Shown: positions 1 to 12,293 of the stretch, in pieces
Layout: each line of letters starts with the position of its first letter
Numbering within the stretch: position 1 is the first letter of the stretch
DNA from: Gordionus sp. m RMFG-2023
Lineage: Eukaryota > Nematomorpha > Gordioida > Chordodea > Parachordodidae
Assembly: GCF_954871325.1 (NCBI RefSeq)
Contig: NC_088776.1
Location: 33,776,508 to 33,840,507, forward strand
Direction: 5' to 3'
DNA length: 64,000 bases
The notes under the pieces: model-generated
Databases searched by the model: none
What the model saw: only the letters and a program-made list of their open reading frames with translations
What the model was told of the DNA's origin: nothing
Position numbers and translations under genes: made by a program

Positions 1-1500
1 TTAAAAAAAAATACGAAATTTCAAAATAGTTAGAAAAAGGGGAATTCATAAGTTGCTTCAGTAAGAGACTTTGATAAAAAATTATTATGCAATAAATTTC
101 TCAAGGAAGTTCAAATTCAAAAGAAATACAGAGTAAAGATGATAAAACAAGCTAAAAAATGCGCAACATCCATTGAAGTTTCTCCTAGGGCATTGACTTA
201 ATTGGAGAAGTTAATTGTCCCCTCCCAATGAACCAAGTAAGTTAATAACCAATCTTTGAACCAATTATTTATACACCAATAACCTTTCAAAATAGTGATT
301 ATAATTTAAACTTTTTAGAAAGAAAAATGTAAATAAAATTATTTTTAAAAATATAACCTGGCCAAAAAAATTGGACATAATAAAAATTATATAAAAAAAA
401 GGCTCAAAAGCCCCATAGTAAACGGGGAAAGGAGATTAGGTTAGAATCTGGATTCCCGATTTTGATGGCCAGTCACAAAATAGACTCCCTTATTGTCAGG
501 GATTTGTTTTTAATACAATGAATATCATATTTAATATAGATGCTTTAACCTGTATTTTAATTTTAGCTCATTATTTTATCTAATCGAATTCATAATCAAA
601 TAGTGTATCCTATGTTTACATTGATAGTAAAATTTGTCATTTTTCTATTTTTTTTCGATAAAATAAAATTGGCATTTAATTTTATTATAATTTTTGTCAT
701 ATACTCGATGTGTTTCTTCTAGAAGGTTCATTATTTACATTATTTTTTATAAGAATTCAAAAGACCAACAAACCTTGACTTTTCCTATCAAAAAACACTC
801 GTACATAATAATTCTTCAATAAATATTTAAAAATCCATATTTTAAAAATAACAAACCTTTTAAACCATGGCTATTCATATCTTGTGAGGCTTAATCAAAT
901 ATTATGGCAAAAATTATGAAAAATAATGTAGTATAATTTAAAATTGAAATGACTATTAAAAGGCTATGTCCTTATTGCCAAACTTTATTGTATAAATAAA
1001 GATAATAAATTAAGTTTCCATGAACTAACTTTGTCTAGCTGTCCTTACACATACCCACTAATGTTGAACTGCAAAATTAAAACCTATTTTAATAGCATCA
1101 TCTAATGACTTACATAATAATTTAATAACTTTCCTGATAGTATTAGTATTCAACATGATCCTGCGATACCATATAATTCATAATTTAAATTTTTTAAGAA
1201 TACAGATCATTCATGGACTAATTCTTGGCCAAAGACTTTCCTCCCCCTCCCTATATTATCTAGAATACCTCGGGGTGCCCGATTAGCAGTACAATCCTTC
1301 TTGTACAACTAATAAAGTCAATATTACCAGGATTGCAATAATTTATTATTATGGGTAAGATTATTCCATTTTATTTTTGACATCCTTAAGATCCCACAGG
1401 ACAAAGAAAGTTCCACATCATAATTTATCAAGATAATTTAATAAAATTTTTAATAATAATTCAGATATGAATTCCATAAATACAAATTTAATTAAAAAAC
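1..1500. other. Intergenic, no gene recognised
   Basis: AT-rich sequence with stops in all frames. I see no coding similarity, RNA gene or clear repeat end here. Confidence 0.5.
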
Positions 1501-2320
1501 ATTATTAGACTCAGCAGGAGGATTGGATGGTATCAGGCCAGTCTATCTCCGTCTTCTCATAAATATAGACAATTTGTGCTTTCTGATCCTATTGCAGGCA
1601 TTAACCGATCTCTGTAACCTCATAGTTAATGGGGGTCTACCTCACCCATTGATTCCACTGTTATTTGGGGCCAGACGAATCGCTTTACAAAAGCCAGATT
1701 AAGGCATTGCAATAGGGGGAGTCATAAGAAGGATCATCTCAAAAATTATATACAAGCATATAAAATTCCCTTGTCAGAATTGCTGTCTCTTAACCAATTA
1801 GGGTTTGGCATTAAAGGAAGATGCGAAAAAGCTAGACACGTGGCAAGGATTACTTTGAATATCCATGCTTCAGAACACCCATTCGTCAAAGTTGATATAA
1901 AAAATGCCTTCAATTTAAATAGTAATTTTTTCATCCAAAAATTCATAGAAGTTTACCCAGATTATTTTACCTATATCCAATCCAGCTATTGTACCCCTAC
2001 CATATTATGATATGGCAATCAAACTATCCTTTCAGCACAAGGAATACAACAAGGGGATCCACTCAAAATATAAAAACCAGATTGTTTTTGATCTCAATGT
2101 TTGGTATTTGGATGCCACAATATCCGGTCCTATCAGTGTAATAATAAAGCTGTATATATCATCATTTTAAACTTTCAACAACTAAAATTATAAAAAAATA
2201 TGTGAAATATACTAAACTATAAATTTTTCTTCCCCAATTATTGTTCTTTTTAATCGTGTGGTTAAAGATAAAATCTTCTCAGTTCAACATTTGGAGGATC
2301 CTTGGGACATTTAAGTGTTC
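1501..2320 (+). mobile_element. LINE (non-LTR retrotransposon) reverse transcriptase relic
   Basis: The translation reads as the core of a non-LTR reverse transcriptase. SAGGLDGIRP and a finger segment lie at about 1510-1690. QLGFGIKGRCE and the catalytic VKVDIKNAFN block follow at 1795-1915 (first Asp of the active site). GIQQGDP is at about 2040-2060. The second catalytic box appears as WYLDA at about 2105-2130, where YLDD would be expected, so one catalytic Asp is lost. Thumb-like sequence continues to about 2320. A stop follows the PTIL segment near 2008, and several frame changes are needed, so the copy is dead. No 5' part or poly(A) tail is visible. It lies downstream of the GPCR gene on the other strand. 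The exact LINE clade is not assigned. Confidence 0.85.
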
Positions 2321-2950
2321 TAAAAGAATGTGTTTATTAGATTTATATTAATTTATTAGAATTGACTCTATATAAAAAATGGATAAAACCTCAAAAATAT
2401 GTATATAATTTATCTACTATTAACCCATACAATTTTAAAGGAGAAAGTTCAGTGTTTTATTTATACCTTTTTGATAAAAGGAGGCTTAGTATTCAGATGT
2501 TATTACAAAGAACTTTATACTTTCTAGTGACATATAAATATTATTATTTTCTACTAAAAAAATGAATTTTTACAAGATATATTTTTTTTCAAAAAATTAA
2601 GTCTTCAAAATCATAAAGATTTCAAAGATATTTTTATAATAAAAATATATATATTTCGCAGAATAATTTCTTTTTTTTAAAAAAAAAAAGGGGGGGGGTT
2701 AATATTTTGAGTTACAGTTTATTTTTACAAGTTAAATAATTTAATTTGCTAAATTAAAAAATATGGAAATGTTTTTGTTTTAAAATTTATATAGAGTCTT
2801 TTGGATATTACAGTATAGTATTATTTTTACAATAATTTGTAATAAACACAAAATAATTGTAGTAACAATTTTTTAAATAAACCGATTATATAAGAGAAAA
2901 ACAAAAGTGAAAATATGCATGAGGGTGTTATTTGATTTTAAATTAATTAT
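2321..2950. other. 3' flank of the GPCR gene
   Basis: Very AT-rich, with a poly-A/poly-G run near 2680-2700. It would hold the 3' UTR and polyadenylation site of the minus-strand receptor gene. No coding sequence recognised. Confidence 0.4.
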
Positions 2951-3219
2951 TCATGTCTTGTTATACCTAATTAAAGCTTGCCAATCTGGATTGAACATAA
3001 TTTCAAGGTAAAATAATGTTGTGGCATATAATAAGTTGCATAAATCGTATGTCATAGTTATTTTTTTTAGATTTGATGTATCCAAACTCACGAAAAAGTC
3101 CCAGAACAAATTAATCATTATCGATGGTAGCATGAATGCCATATTTTGAAAAATTAGGAGACTCAAGGTGGTAATATTTATTTTGATATACTTGTTTAAT
3201 ATTCCCATAAGCAGAGCAT
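2951..3219 (-). CDS. GPCR exon 3: helices 6-7 and short tail
   Basis: The acceptor TTTTTCATCACTCAG precedes AT GCT CTG, phase 1, matching exon 2. It encodes ITTLSLLIFQNMAFMLPS (helix 6) and DLCNLLYATTLFYLEIMFN (helix 7), then a 13-residue tail ending NKT and a stop at 2951-2953. The open frame extends beyond the acceptor to 3370, but that part does not look like a receptor. Confidence 0.75.
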
Positions 3220-6200
3220 CTGAGTGATGAAAAATATTCATATCTGTAAAACCCCTTTTATTCTTCTCCCGGGTAGGAAAGGCGAAGTTGGTATTATTGA
3301 TAACTGTTCCTCGAGTGGAAAAAGATTTCTCGATACAAGCTAATATTATATATAATATTTGGATTATCAAATATAATGTTATAATTATGTTTAAACAGTG
3401 AACTAACTAATGGAAGGACAAAACCGGATTCTAAAAAAAATTGCTTCTACCTCCTCCCTTCCTCATAAATAAAATAGTCATTGAAAATTTAAAAAAAACA
3501 TTTAAAAAAATTTACTTTTCTTTCTCCATCTTTATCTTAGAATTTAATATTTTTTAAAACTAAATTATCTAATAAAATAAACCCTGTTGTTGGGAGGATA
3601 GGGTTAGGTTGGTCGCTCTTTGTTCAAACCTCAATAAAATGATTAATATTAAACTAATCTAAATAAATAAAACATATTCGGAATCTAGAGACTTTAAAGT
3701 ATATTCATTCATTTATAATTTAATAAAAAGTTTTCCAACCGAAATTTCTAACAAATCTATCATCGAACCCCTAATAAAAAAATTACAAAATAGTCTTAAC
3801 CCTACCGATATTAGCGATATACAATTATTACAATTCAAAGACAAATACGGCGGGCATGAATGGCTCGAAGCACTTCCAAGCCAAACCTTAGATAATCTCT
3901 TGACCAACTGAGAGTTACTATAGGATTTAGACTTGGATGCTCCCTTACACAGTCACACACTTGCCACCAATGCAGCTTATCCGTTCAACCTAACATCAGA
4001 CACGGCCTAAACTGCACCCGCAGCCAAAGTCGCCATCTCCGGCATAAAGCAATTAATAAAATCATCCATAACGCTTTTAATAAGGCCAAAATACACAACA
4101 TCCTTGAACCAACCAACCTCTCATTACAGGACGCCTCAGACCCAACTGTTTAATGTGCACCCACTGGTCCAATGGGAAATCTCTTATTTGGGACGCAACC
4201 TGCGTCTCCTCCTTTCCTTCATCAATTAATTCAAACCCTCTTACTTGTGGGAAAAATAAAAAAAATTAATAAATATTCAAAATTAAATAACTTTATATTT
4301 CAGCCAATAGTCATATCAACTAACGGCAATTTTTCACAGTCTACATATTTTTTTTAAAAAACTTTATCATAAAATTTTCTTAACATAACAAACGAAAATC
4401 GCGAATTATTTCTTAAACAAAAACTTCAACTAGAAATTTTTAAACACAATTATATACTTATTTTTTAGGCACATATTCATTATTAAATTAAACACTTTTT
4501 AGAGCCTTCGATACTTATAATATATATTTTTATTTTTATTTAGTAATTTTATATATTTTTATATACTTGTTTTATTATATTAGGTATAAATTTAAAGATT
4601 TTAAAATTTTTTAGAAATTTTAGTAAAAAAATTAAAATAAATTATATTATAATCAATGACAACATATATAATAAATGCATTTTTAAGCGTCGTTAAAAGC
4701 AAATCAGCTGGACCCGCCATTTTGGTAACCCTTATGATAATTATTTTCATGTTAAAAACTATATTAAATTGGTAACTTGCTTCTTTAATCTTGTTGATCA
4801 GGCAATTCTTTAATAAAGTTTGCATCATATATAGGAATAAATTAGGCTCTCGTTTAAAATTTTAATAATGATTACTGTAACCAAGATGGCCTCCCCAGCT
4901 GATTTGCATTCATGTACACTTTTAATGAATGAATCGTCTGATAAGGTTTATTATATGTCATTGATATAACATAATGAAATATTTTAGATTGATAACTATT
5001 TATTTATGATTATTTGCATTTATTTTAATAATAAATATGCAATAAATAAAAGGACCAACGTATCTCTGAGAACATCCATCCCCAAGCCCTCTAATTTTAT
5101 AAATGTCATTTAATCGTATTAATTTGTGTATTATAATTCTAAATAATTTTTAGATTTATTTATTAAGATTTTAAACTTTATTTATAAAAGTGGATTGATA
5201 TTCCTTTGTGCCCAACTTGCCTCAGTTTCCACTATTCTATTCTAGAGAATAGACCGACTGGGTTAGAATATGCATTAGGAAGTTTACACCAAATACTGAT
5301 TAAAAAAATTGGCTCAATCACAAAGTAGATTTAACCTATTTTTTCGTAAATACTTTACCGGCTTGTATAAATGCAATATGTCTAAAGAGTATTTTTATGC
5401 ATTCATCTATATTTTCAACATTTTAATTTATTTTAAATAGAGGGCTATTTCTTCATAATCAAAATTCTTACAAATTTATTATCCTCAGCCTGGGAATACC
5501 GATTATATGCATTTAATATTTTATAGCAATAGCAGCATTTTTATGCATATATTTTATATTTATATATATGTTACATTTTATAATTTTACAGATTATTTAG
5601 CTATAAAAAATTTAAGTTTTAAAATCACTAGTCCTAATAAATTTATGAAATTCTAGATATTGAATAATAACACTAAAATAAATTTTAGAATTTTTTTGAA
5701 AAAAAAAATTGTCCTTCCAAAGCAAATTCCTGGCTACAAACCTGCCTACTTGAATTAATGTTTATAGGCTGTTCTTCTTCTCATTAACCAATTTAATATG
5801 TTCTGAGCGATATAATCATATGGATAATCAAATAACAAAATTTCTTATCTCCCTATATGCCAAGGAGTCTAGGTTTGGTGTTATGACCGTCCAAAAAAAA
5901 CTAAACAGCGAATAAATGGGGCAAATAATTTCCCCACTTTTTTCTAACCACGGAAGCCTAAATAAGTTTAATGTCTTGCCTTCTTCATGGTAATTTGAAC
6001 AAAACTTCGATATTAATTGATCGTGAAAATTTATTTCCTATATAATATTGGTATATTTTTCCCCCGTGGCATTCCCTTATATTTTATTCTTTTTCTGGAA
6101 TTTTAAGGTATCTTTTAACGAAGAATTAAGGCGAAGAACTTTTGAATTACAAAAAGCAGTGCTTTTTTTTTAAATAAAACCTCCAAAATACAAAAATAGT

Positions 6201-9200
6201 ACAAAAGGAAAATATTACTTCGTATATTATTAATTTTCCTATATCAATCTAATGTTGTCAATAATTTTACTCGTTGTTTTTGAAAAAAAATAATTTGTTT
6301 AATTCTGAGTTTAATTATTTTTTTTATTGCTCTGGAATGGTGATCACATTTTTAATAAGTTCTAATTATACTGTAATTGTTATCCAATAAAATTTTTTAA
6401 TACCTATAGCTTTTTAGGAGATAATACCATTGTTATCATTACCGCCAGGGGGGAGGGGTGTTTCTCAGTATCCTTAAATAGGATTTTAGCTACTCTATAC
6501 ATTTAAAATTTCAACAATCCTTAATTAAAAATAATTTGGGTGGCTTTTTAATTAGACATTAATTTATTTAAAAATCTTATTAAAATTATCTTTGAGCAAC
6601 CCTAAATTAAAAAAAGTGGCTTTTAAGAAATCTTAAATGGTCGGAGCGAGTCTGGGAATTTTTTATTACACTCGGCCAAATTACGCTTAATGTCGGGTGA
6701 TCCTTACGTAGGTTTTATTTTCCGATAACGGATTGATGGAACTTTTCCTTTTTTAATTTGACGCTTTTCCTTTTTTTTATTAGACCTTTCCCGTTTTTGT
6801 TTGACGCTTCCTTTTTGGATCGGACTCTTTCCTAAGCCTTTGGGACTTTTCCTTTTTTAATAGAAACTTTTACTTTTTTGATTGGACCTTTTCCCTTTTT
6901 GAATGACACTTTAGCTTTTCTGTCGGACTTTTCCTTTTATAATTGACCCTTTTCCTTTTATGGTTGGGAAACCTTGCATTACTAAACATCTAAAAAGTAA
7001 AAAAAAATTTTAAAAAAAAACAAAATACAAAATACAAAAAAAAACGAGAAAATAAAAACGAAAAATAACAATGTCACTTAAAACAAACGTAAATAGGTGT
7101 TTAGCTTCTCATAAACTGCATTAATTATCAAAAATAAGTCGAACCAGGACACATCCCTAAAACTTTAAATTGTCATTATTATAATTTCTAATATTTTAAA
7201 ATATACTATGCACTTTTATGTTCTTAAGAATTGATACACTCAAAATGAGATTATTTTTAACTAAAGATTATTTTAAAAATGGGGCCTAACCTTACTTTTA
7301 TTTTTGGCCATATCTCAAAGTTTTTAACAACACTACTCACCATTAAATAAAAAGAAATTTAATAAATGACATAAATCCATTTTAAAGTTGAAAAATAACT
7401 AATAAAAAAATATGAAATATGATTAATATTTCTTCAATATATAATATCTGCAGTAAAGAAGTAGCAAACAATTATTTAAAATTTAATTTAAGAATAAGCA
7501 CACATTTATAAAAAATAACAAGAGATGGAGGAGACTTTCCGATTTTTAATTAAACAAAATATCTGGGCATGAATCTAAATTTAAAATAATAATATCTTGT
7601 AATTGTAATGTTATTTATCATTTTTTATCTTCTGATCTATATTATGTTCGGGTAAGATGGGGAGGGGGGTATGATAACTTTTATTTTAGATATGGGTATC
7701 AAGTGAAATTTATTGAACTGATTATTTAAAATCCTAGATCTTCGCAGATTGGTTTGGGGTAATTTAAATGTAAATAACCACATTTATGATACATCTCCAA
7801 AAATGTAACTAGTTATGAATTTATCTTCAAATAAGATATATCGCGTTATTTTATCATTATTTATTAAATATCAATATTTTTTTAGATTCAAAGATAATAT
7901 TTTAATATGATAAAGTATATTTTTTAAAAAACATATCCATTTATTTATCCAAGATTTATGAACTTATAAAAGGAGTACAATTCATAAAAGTACTAGCTAT
8001 ACTAGTCTAGAATATAAGGGCTAGATTTATATATAATATAATATGGTCTCATAAAATTTAGGTATATAATTCTAAAAAAATACATTAAAATAACCAAAAT
8101 TGAACATATCCCATCAATAATAGCCAAATTATGTTAGTTTTATATCATATAGAAAAGCCTTTAACAATTGGGTTGCCCCTTTGCCCCCCCCCCCATTTTG
8201 GGTATAGTCAAATTACTGTTTATTTTATTATATTAACTATTAGTAAGTTTATTTTTGTTCGATTTATTAAAGCCCATTTGTTTAACTATGAACTTTTTAT
8301 GATAAGAAAATTATAATAAACACTCTACTTGGGGTGATAGAAGTATTTGTAGATAAATTTGGAATTGTTTTGCAAGAGGTTTTTATTCCTAGTATATTGT
8401 GGGGATTCATTTCAATGTCTTCTTGAAATAGTGCCTTTTTTTTTGATGATTGCAAAGGGTTCTTTTTTAAATAATTTTTTATGGAATATGCCCTAGTTGT
8501 AGGTCTCCAGATCTGTGCTCTATAATTATTCACGAATTGCATTGATGTATTGCCAATAATAGATTTTGATTTTATCCTTTTAATAACCACATGAATATAT
8601 GCATAACACATAGCAAACAACGGCAAAAATTTAGCAAATAGTTCACGAACTATCTGATATATAATCCACATTACTGCTTTTGTTTCAAATAGATTAAAGA
8701 CCGTCAAATAAAAGGTTCTAATCTCTAAGTCTTCTATAAAATCCTTAGTATATCCTCTTAGATTATTGGAGTAAACTTTTCTTTTGCCTCTTGAAGAGTT
8801 ATTTATCAAAGAAAGTTCTCTTTTTAACTTAATGCCGATCCCTTTCAAGTCCTGATTGCCACAAAATTTTCCTTCTATTATCTTGTACCAAAAGGTTATA
8901 GGAGCAAACATGATTAGGGAATATATTATAATGATTATGATGGTGTATTTAACATATCTAGGCGTAAAAAATTTGAGATATTCTCTGTGCTGAATCATGG
9001 AATAACTGTGCCAACATATCCATGCCGATAGCAAAAAACTGGCATTTATGACCGTTTGTATCACAGGATGGTAATAATTGGCTTCATAGTTGTTCCACCT
9101 AAATCCAAACCATATTTGTCTATAGAGATGGGAATGGCTTCCGCTTTTCCAAAAATAAGTTAAGAATGGACTAGAGGTAAGGAACATTATTATAATCAGA

Positions 9201-10568
9201 TTAAAGCTAAAATGACTTGCATATAAGATATTAACCCCTATCGTGTCAGATAAACTAGACGATATATTATATAAGTCTGTCGGTGAAGGCGAATAAGTCC
9301 TACGAGAAAAGCAAAAAAGAATATTGAATAAAATACGTTGAAACCGATTAATTATCGAACGATTAACGGGTGTGGAATTAAAACGGAGCGTCTTTTCCCT
9401 CTTTTTTATCTTGTAAATGCTTTAAAAGTTATAGATAAATTTATGAAGGTATAAAAATGATGTTATGACTGGTAAGATTTCTGATGTGAAAACAGTTAAA
9501 AAAAAACTGAAATAAACAATTACATTTAAAAATTAAACCTTGATTTCCACAAAAACTGTTTTTTTAAATTTTGTATAATTAGGGGAAAAAAAATTTATAA
9601 TTGAAAAAAAAATTTAGTATATATGAAAACCAGACCAGTAACAAGGATGATCCAGTTATATGACAGAGATAACTGTATATTGTTTTAAGGTTATAATCTA
9701 GCAAAATCTAATATTTCAATGAATATAAAATTGTGTAAAAATAGAAAAAATTAATATGCAAATTGAGTAAAAAAAAAGATTAACAGATGCCTGCAATATA
9801 TTGTTCGATAAAATGATAAAGTTATTATTTTAACTACCTTACCCTGATGCTTAGCCATTTTACCCTGGGTATGATACATATTGGCAAAAATGGTACACTA
9901 CATATAATTAATCATAGCTCTTAAAGTATTATAGGTAGAGAGCTCCACATTTTTTTATTTTGTAGATAAGAGAATTAGCTACATATAAATCTACAATATA
10001 TTCTGTTTTGTTTATGTTTCAAAATTTTATAAATGGTAAAATAATACCAATCGTTTAAACCAAGTCTCTCCTACTTTTTTTGAAAAATCAGCAACTATGA
10101 CAGTGTTTATATATGATTTTTAGGTGATTATTCTTTCAAGAGATTTTTACCATGTTGCTTTCCTCAGAGTTTATCCTCCCAAAGTTTTCTGGTGATTTTT
10201 TCCCCATTTTTCCAAGGAGTATTTTTACCCGGAATTATTTTTATTCTATATTATTATGAATTTTGCTTCAAATTTGAGTAATATATCTTAAATAATTTTA
10301 GTTCTCATAATCTTATAAATCAAAAAATTGTAGCCATTATAGGCGATAAATCTTTATAGTATAATTGTATAAATAAAATGGCCATCAAAACATTTTACTT
10401 GCATAATAGAATTCCAATAGCAATTGAATTTCCAATAAAACCAAGAATCAATATTACCGGATATATCCTAAGATATATAAGATTTTCTAGAGTTGAGACC
10501 CCCATCAATGATTCAATATAAAAGCATCCTCTACTAGTTATATCCACAACTGCATTTGAAATAACCAT
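2951..10568 (-). CDS. FMRFamide-receptor-like family A GPCR, complete 3-exon gene
   Basis: Predicted 469-residue seven-helix plasma-membrane receptor joined from exons 10568..10399, 9299..8329 and 3219..2951. All junctions are GT-AG and in phase: phase 2 (AA|G) for intron 1, phase 1 (A|AT) for intron 2. Landmarks: helix 1 with GN (N47); intracellular loop 1 SPTDLY; helix 2 LSD (D75); YYHPVIQTVINAS entering helix 3; helix 4 ending in P..FW (191-194); helix 5 with FLP (P283); an intracellular loop 3 of about 95 residues; helix 6 FMLP (P412); helix 7 at about 431-456, followed by FNPDW. The layout follows arthropod and annelid FMRFamide receptors. Two features are odd: the E/DRY position reads HSY (154-156) and the NPxxY region has lost its Asn and Tyr. 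With 1.4 kb open in AT-rich DNA, the gene looks maintained. The ligand is unknown. The start is the first ATG after an in-frame stop. Confidence 0.8.
3680..4215 (+). mobile_element. LINE 3' fragment in GPCR intron 2
   Basis: Frame-broken C-terminal part of a non-LTR retrotransposon ORF. It reads LQFKDKYGGHEWLEALPS, then GLRLGC-type and CHQC/CSLSVQPNIRHGLNC-like cysteine/histidine blocks, then NKIIHNAFNKA, ILEPTNLSLQDASDP and finally GPMGNLLFGTQ. This is the post-RT region of the same general LINE type as the relic at 1501-2320. At least two frame changes and several stops are present. It lies antisense to the receptor gene. It need not come from the same insertion as the upstream relic, because the receptor's last exon sits between them. 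Confidence 0.7.
4636..4978. mobile_element. Palindromic MITE in GPCR intron 2
   Basis: The two halves are imperfect reverse complements. The left half has GCAAATCAGCTGGACCCGCC near 4698; the right half has CCCAGCTGATTTGCAT near 4896. The outer segments (ATCAATGACA...ATAATAAA and its complement, TTTATTATATGTCATTGAT) also pair. About 340 bp, no ORF. Superfamily not determined. Confidence 0.65.
4979..6724. other. GPCR intron 2, no feature recognised
   Basis: Long AT-rich intron sequence. I see no exon-like reading frame on either strand. Confidence 0.4.
6725..6965. repeat. Degenerate T/C-rich minisatellite
   Basis: About ten imperfect units of roughly 21-24 bp with the core GAC-CTTTTCC-TTTTT (for example TTGACGCTTTTCCTTTTTTT, then GGACTTTTCCTTTTTT). 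The unit spacing is nearly constant, but each copy carries substitutions, so the array is old. It lies in intron 2 of the GPCR gene. Confidence 0.7.
6966..8328. other. GPCR intron 2, proximal part
   Basis: AT-rich, with poly-C at about 8183-8195. A fragment near 7322-7350 (TTTTTAACAACACTACTC) resembles one end of the TAGTGTTGTTAAA MITE family found at 30654. Nothing else recognised. Confidence 0.4.
8329..9299 (-). CDS. GPCR exon 2: helices 2-5 and most of loop 3
   Basis: Preceded by a long pyrimidine tract ending CTCGTAG, an excellent acceptor. The 971 bases are open throughout and encode residues 58-380. The donor CCAA|GTAGAG follows. The region upstream of the acceptor is also open to about 9420 but reads through the pyrimidine tract, so I exclude it. 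Confidence 0.82.
9300..10398. other. GPCR intron 1
   Basis: 1.1-kb GT-AG intron with a strong 3' pyrimidine tract. No other element recognised. Confidence 0.6.
10399..10568 (-). CDS. GPCR exon 1: N-terminus and helix 1
   Basis: Starts at ATG 10568-10566; an in-frame stop lies seven codons upstream. It encodes a 30-residue extracellular stretch (MVISNAVVDITSRG...) and helix 1, with GFIGNSIAIGILLC. Ends TGCAA followed by donor GTAAAA, phase 2. No signal peptide is evident, as is usual for this family. Confidence 0.75.
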
Positions 10569-11370
10569 TAATATGAAGATTTGTAGATTAACCTTGAAAT
10601 CGGTTTTGATTTAAATAATTTAAATTCGCTTTTTTAGTCGTGCATAATAAAATCAATTTCGATTATTTATACTAATTAAAAAATTACCACCCCCCCCTTT
10701 CTCTCTATTAATTTGTATATTAAATTAAAAAATATATTATTCGATAATTAGATATAATTAGGGTGTTTATTCATTAAAACCGACACTTTAATTATGATAA
10801 TTATTTTTCATGACTAAATCTACGTAATTCATCTTGTTTTAGGCCCAAGAATATCTAAAAATATGTGCTAAATTCGCAAATTTCTAAACTCTAAATTGGT
10901 TCTGGTTGAGATTAATAACCATTTAATTTGGAAAATAAATAACAGTTTCTTTATATTTAGCTCAAATCTTTAAAAATAAAGCACTAACGACAGTGCCTTT
11001 TATCACGGGGGCGGGGGGCGGGGGGGGGAGTAGGATGGAATAACGTCTTCATTAGAATCGAAGGAGAATAGAATAAAATCAAAAATATATAAATAAAATA
11101 AATCTCTCATATAAAAGGCTGCCATATTTACATTTTTTTTGTCACATTTTTTTAGGCTAATTAAAAATTTTTTGACTGAAAATATTCACTCTTGGTCTTA
11201 ATGGGTTGAATCTAGTCTGAGGGATGGAATAAAAATAAAAATTTCATATGGGTGTCAAATAAAGGTAATTATATTGTCTTTTGACTGTAATGATAATTAT
11301 CACTCTAAGTTCGGGTGACAATGTTTTAGGGATCAGGAATATTTTTATAAACATAAACATTGATATAGGT
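10569..11370. other. Upstream flank of the GPCR gene
   Basis: Would hold the receptor's promoter and 5' UTR. Contains a G-rich run at about 11007-11028. No specific site can be supported. Confidence 0.35.
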
Positions 11371-12293
11371 TAGAGACCTGCAGGGGTACCATTTGCACAG
11401 CCCGAAATTTTTCGCAAAAATTTTTTCGGCCAGGTCCGAGTTTTCTATTTTAAGAGCCAATGCAGGATTGTGAAATCAATATTGATATTATCATTGAGAT
11501 TCAATATTGTATTGATTTTTAAAAGATGTTTTAATGACTTCAAATATATTGGCGGCCATTAAAATTGTTAAATATTTATTCTTTATATATTTTTTCATCG
11601 TTTCAAATATATTGGCGACCATTAAAATTGTAAAATATTTGCAAATATATTGGCGGCCATTAAAATCGTAAAATATTTAATTTATTAATATATATTTTTT
11701 CATCGCTTCAAAAATATTTTTAAATAGATTTAATTAAATATATTTAAATGATTATAAAAATGATTTTCCATCTTTTATAATTTTTTCAGGGAATTTATTT
11801 ATTTTACAATTCTTGCTATCCTATATAATTTTTATTTGTTTACTCATCTATAAGTGTTGTTTCAAAGTTTTATAATTGATATTATGAATTTAAACAAATT
11901 AAATGTACCTTATTGATTGAATGAGAATCTATAAAATCGTTGTGCTAAGCTATAATTGTCGATTTATAAATGTTGATTTAAAAATTTGTAAATTATATTT
12001 TAGATTTTATAAAAGTTGAGGATCGGTCATAAATTATCAATACTGTATTGATTTTACACTATTGTAGAATCAAATCAATACCGTATTGATACCAGATGGT
12101 GTTGATTTTACAATACTATACCTTCCGGGATTTTTTAAAAATATATTATAATTATTAAAATTTTTTATAGCTAATAATGGCGATTTAAAATGATTGATTT
12201 CAAAATATACGGCCCCAAGCCCTAGTATTTTTTTGAAAAAAATATTTAGACCTGGCCCGGGTGGCGTGTCTTAAAGTCGGGCCTGCCGGTCAT
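11371..12293. mobile_element. Non-autonomous inverted-repeat element, TAGAGA family
   Basis: The left end reads TAGAGACCTGCAGGGG and continues into GCCCGAAATTTTTCGC...GGCCAGGTCC. The right end reads TAGACCTGGCCCGGG...GTCGGGCCTGCCGGTC. GC-rich segments at both ends thus face each other around an AT-rich middle with no ORF. The same type of end recurs at 29845 and 51495. The middle includes three spaced copies of ATATTGGCGGCCATTAAAAT (about 11547-11666) and repeated ATCAATA/TATTGAT words. Exact borders are uncertain. Confidence 0.55.
11547..11670. repeat. Three-copy short tandem-like repeat
   Basis: Three copies of CAAATATATTGGCG(G/A)CCATTAAAAT followed by TGTAAAATATTT-type sequence. Confidence 0.7.

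Noticed and set aside
1501-4215. The two LINE pieces read as one element split by an insertion
   Set aside because: The GPCR terminal exon lies between them, in phase with its upstream exon, so it is simpler to treat the pieces as two insertions of the same LINE type.
9300-9420. Upstream in-frame extension of GPCR exon 2 (a peptide ending NILFCFSRR)
   Set aside because: It reads through a strong pyrimidine-tract acceptor, and the true helix 1 exon at 10568-10399 joins in phase, so the similarity to a helix 1 end is accidental.
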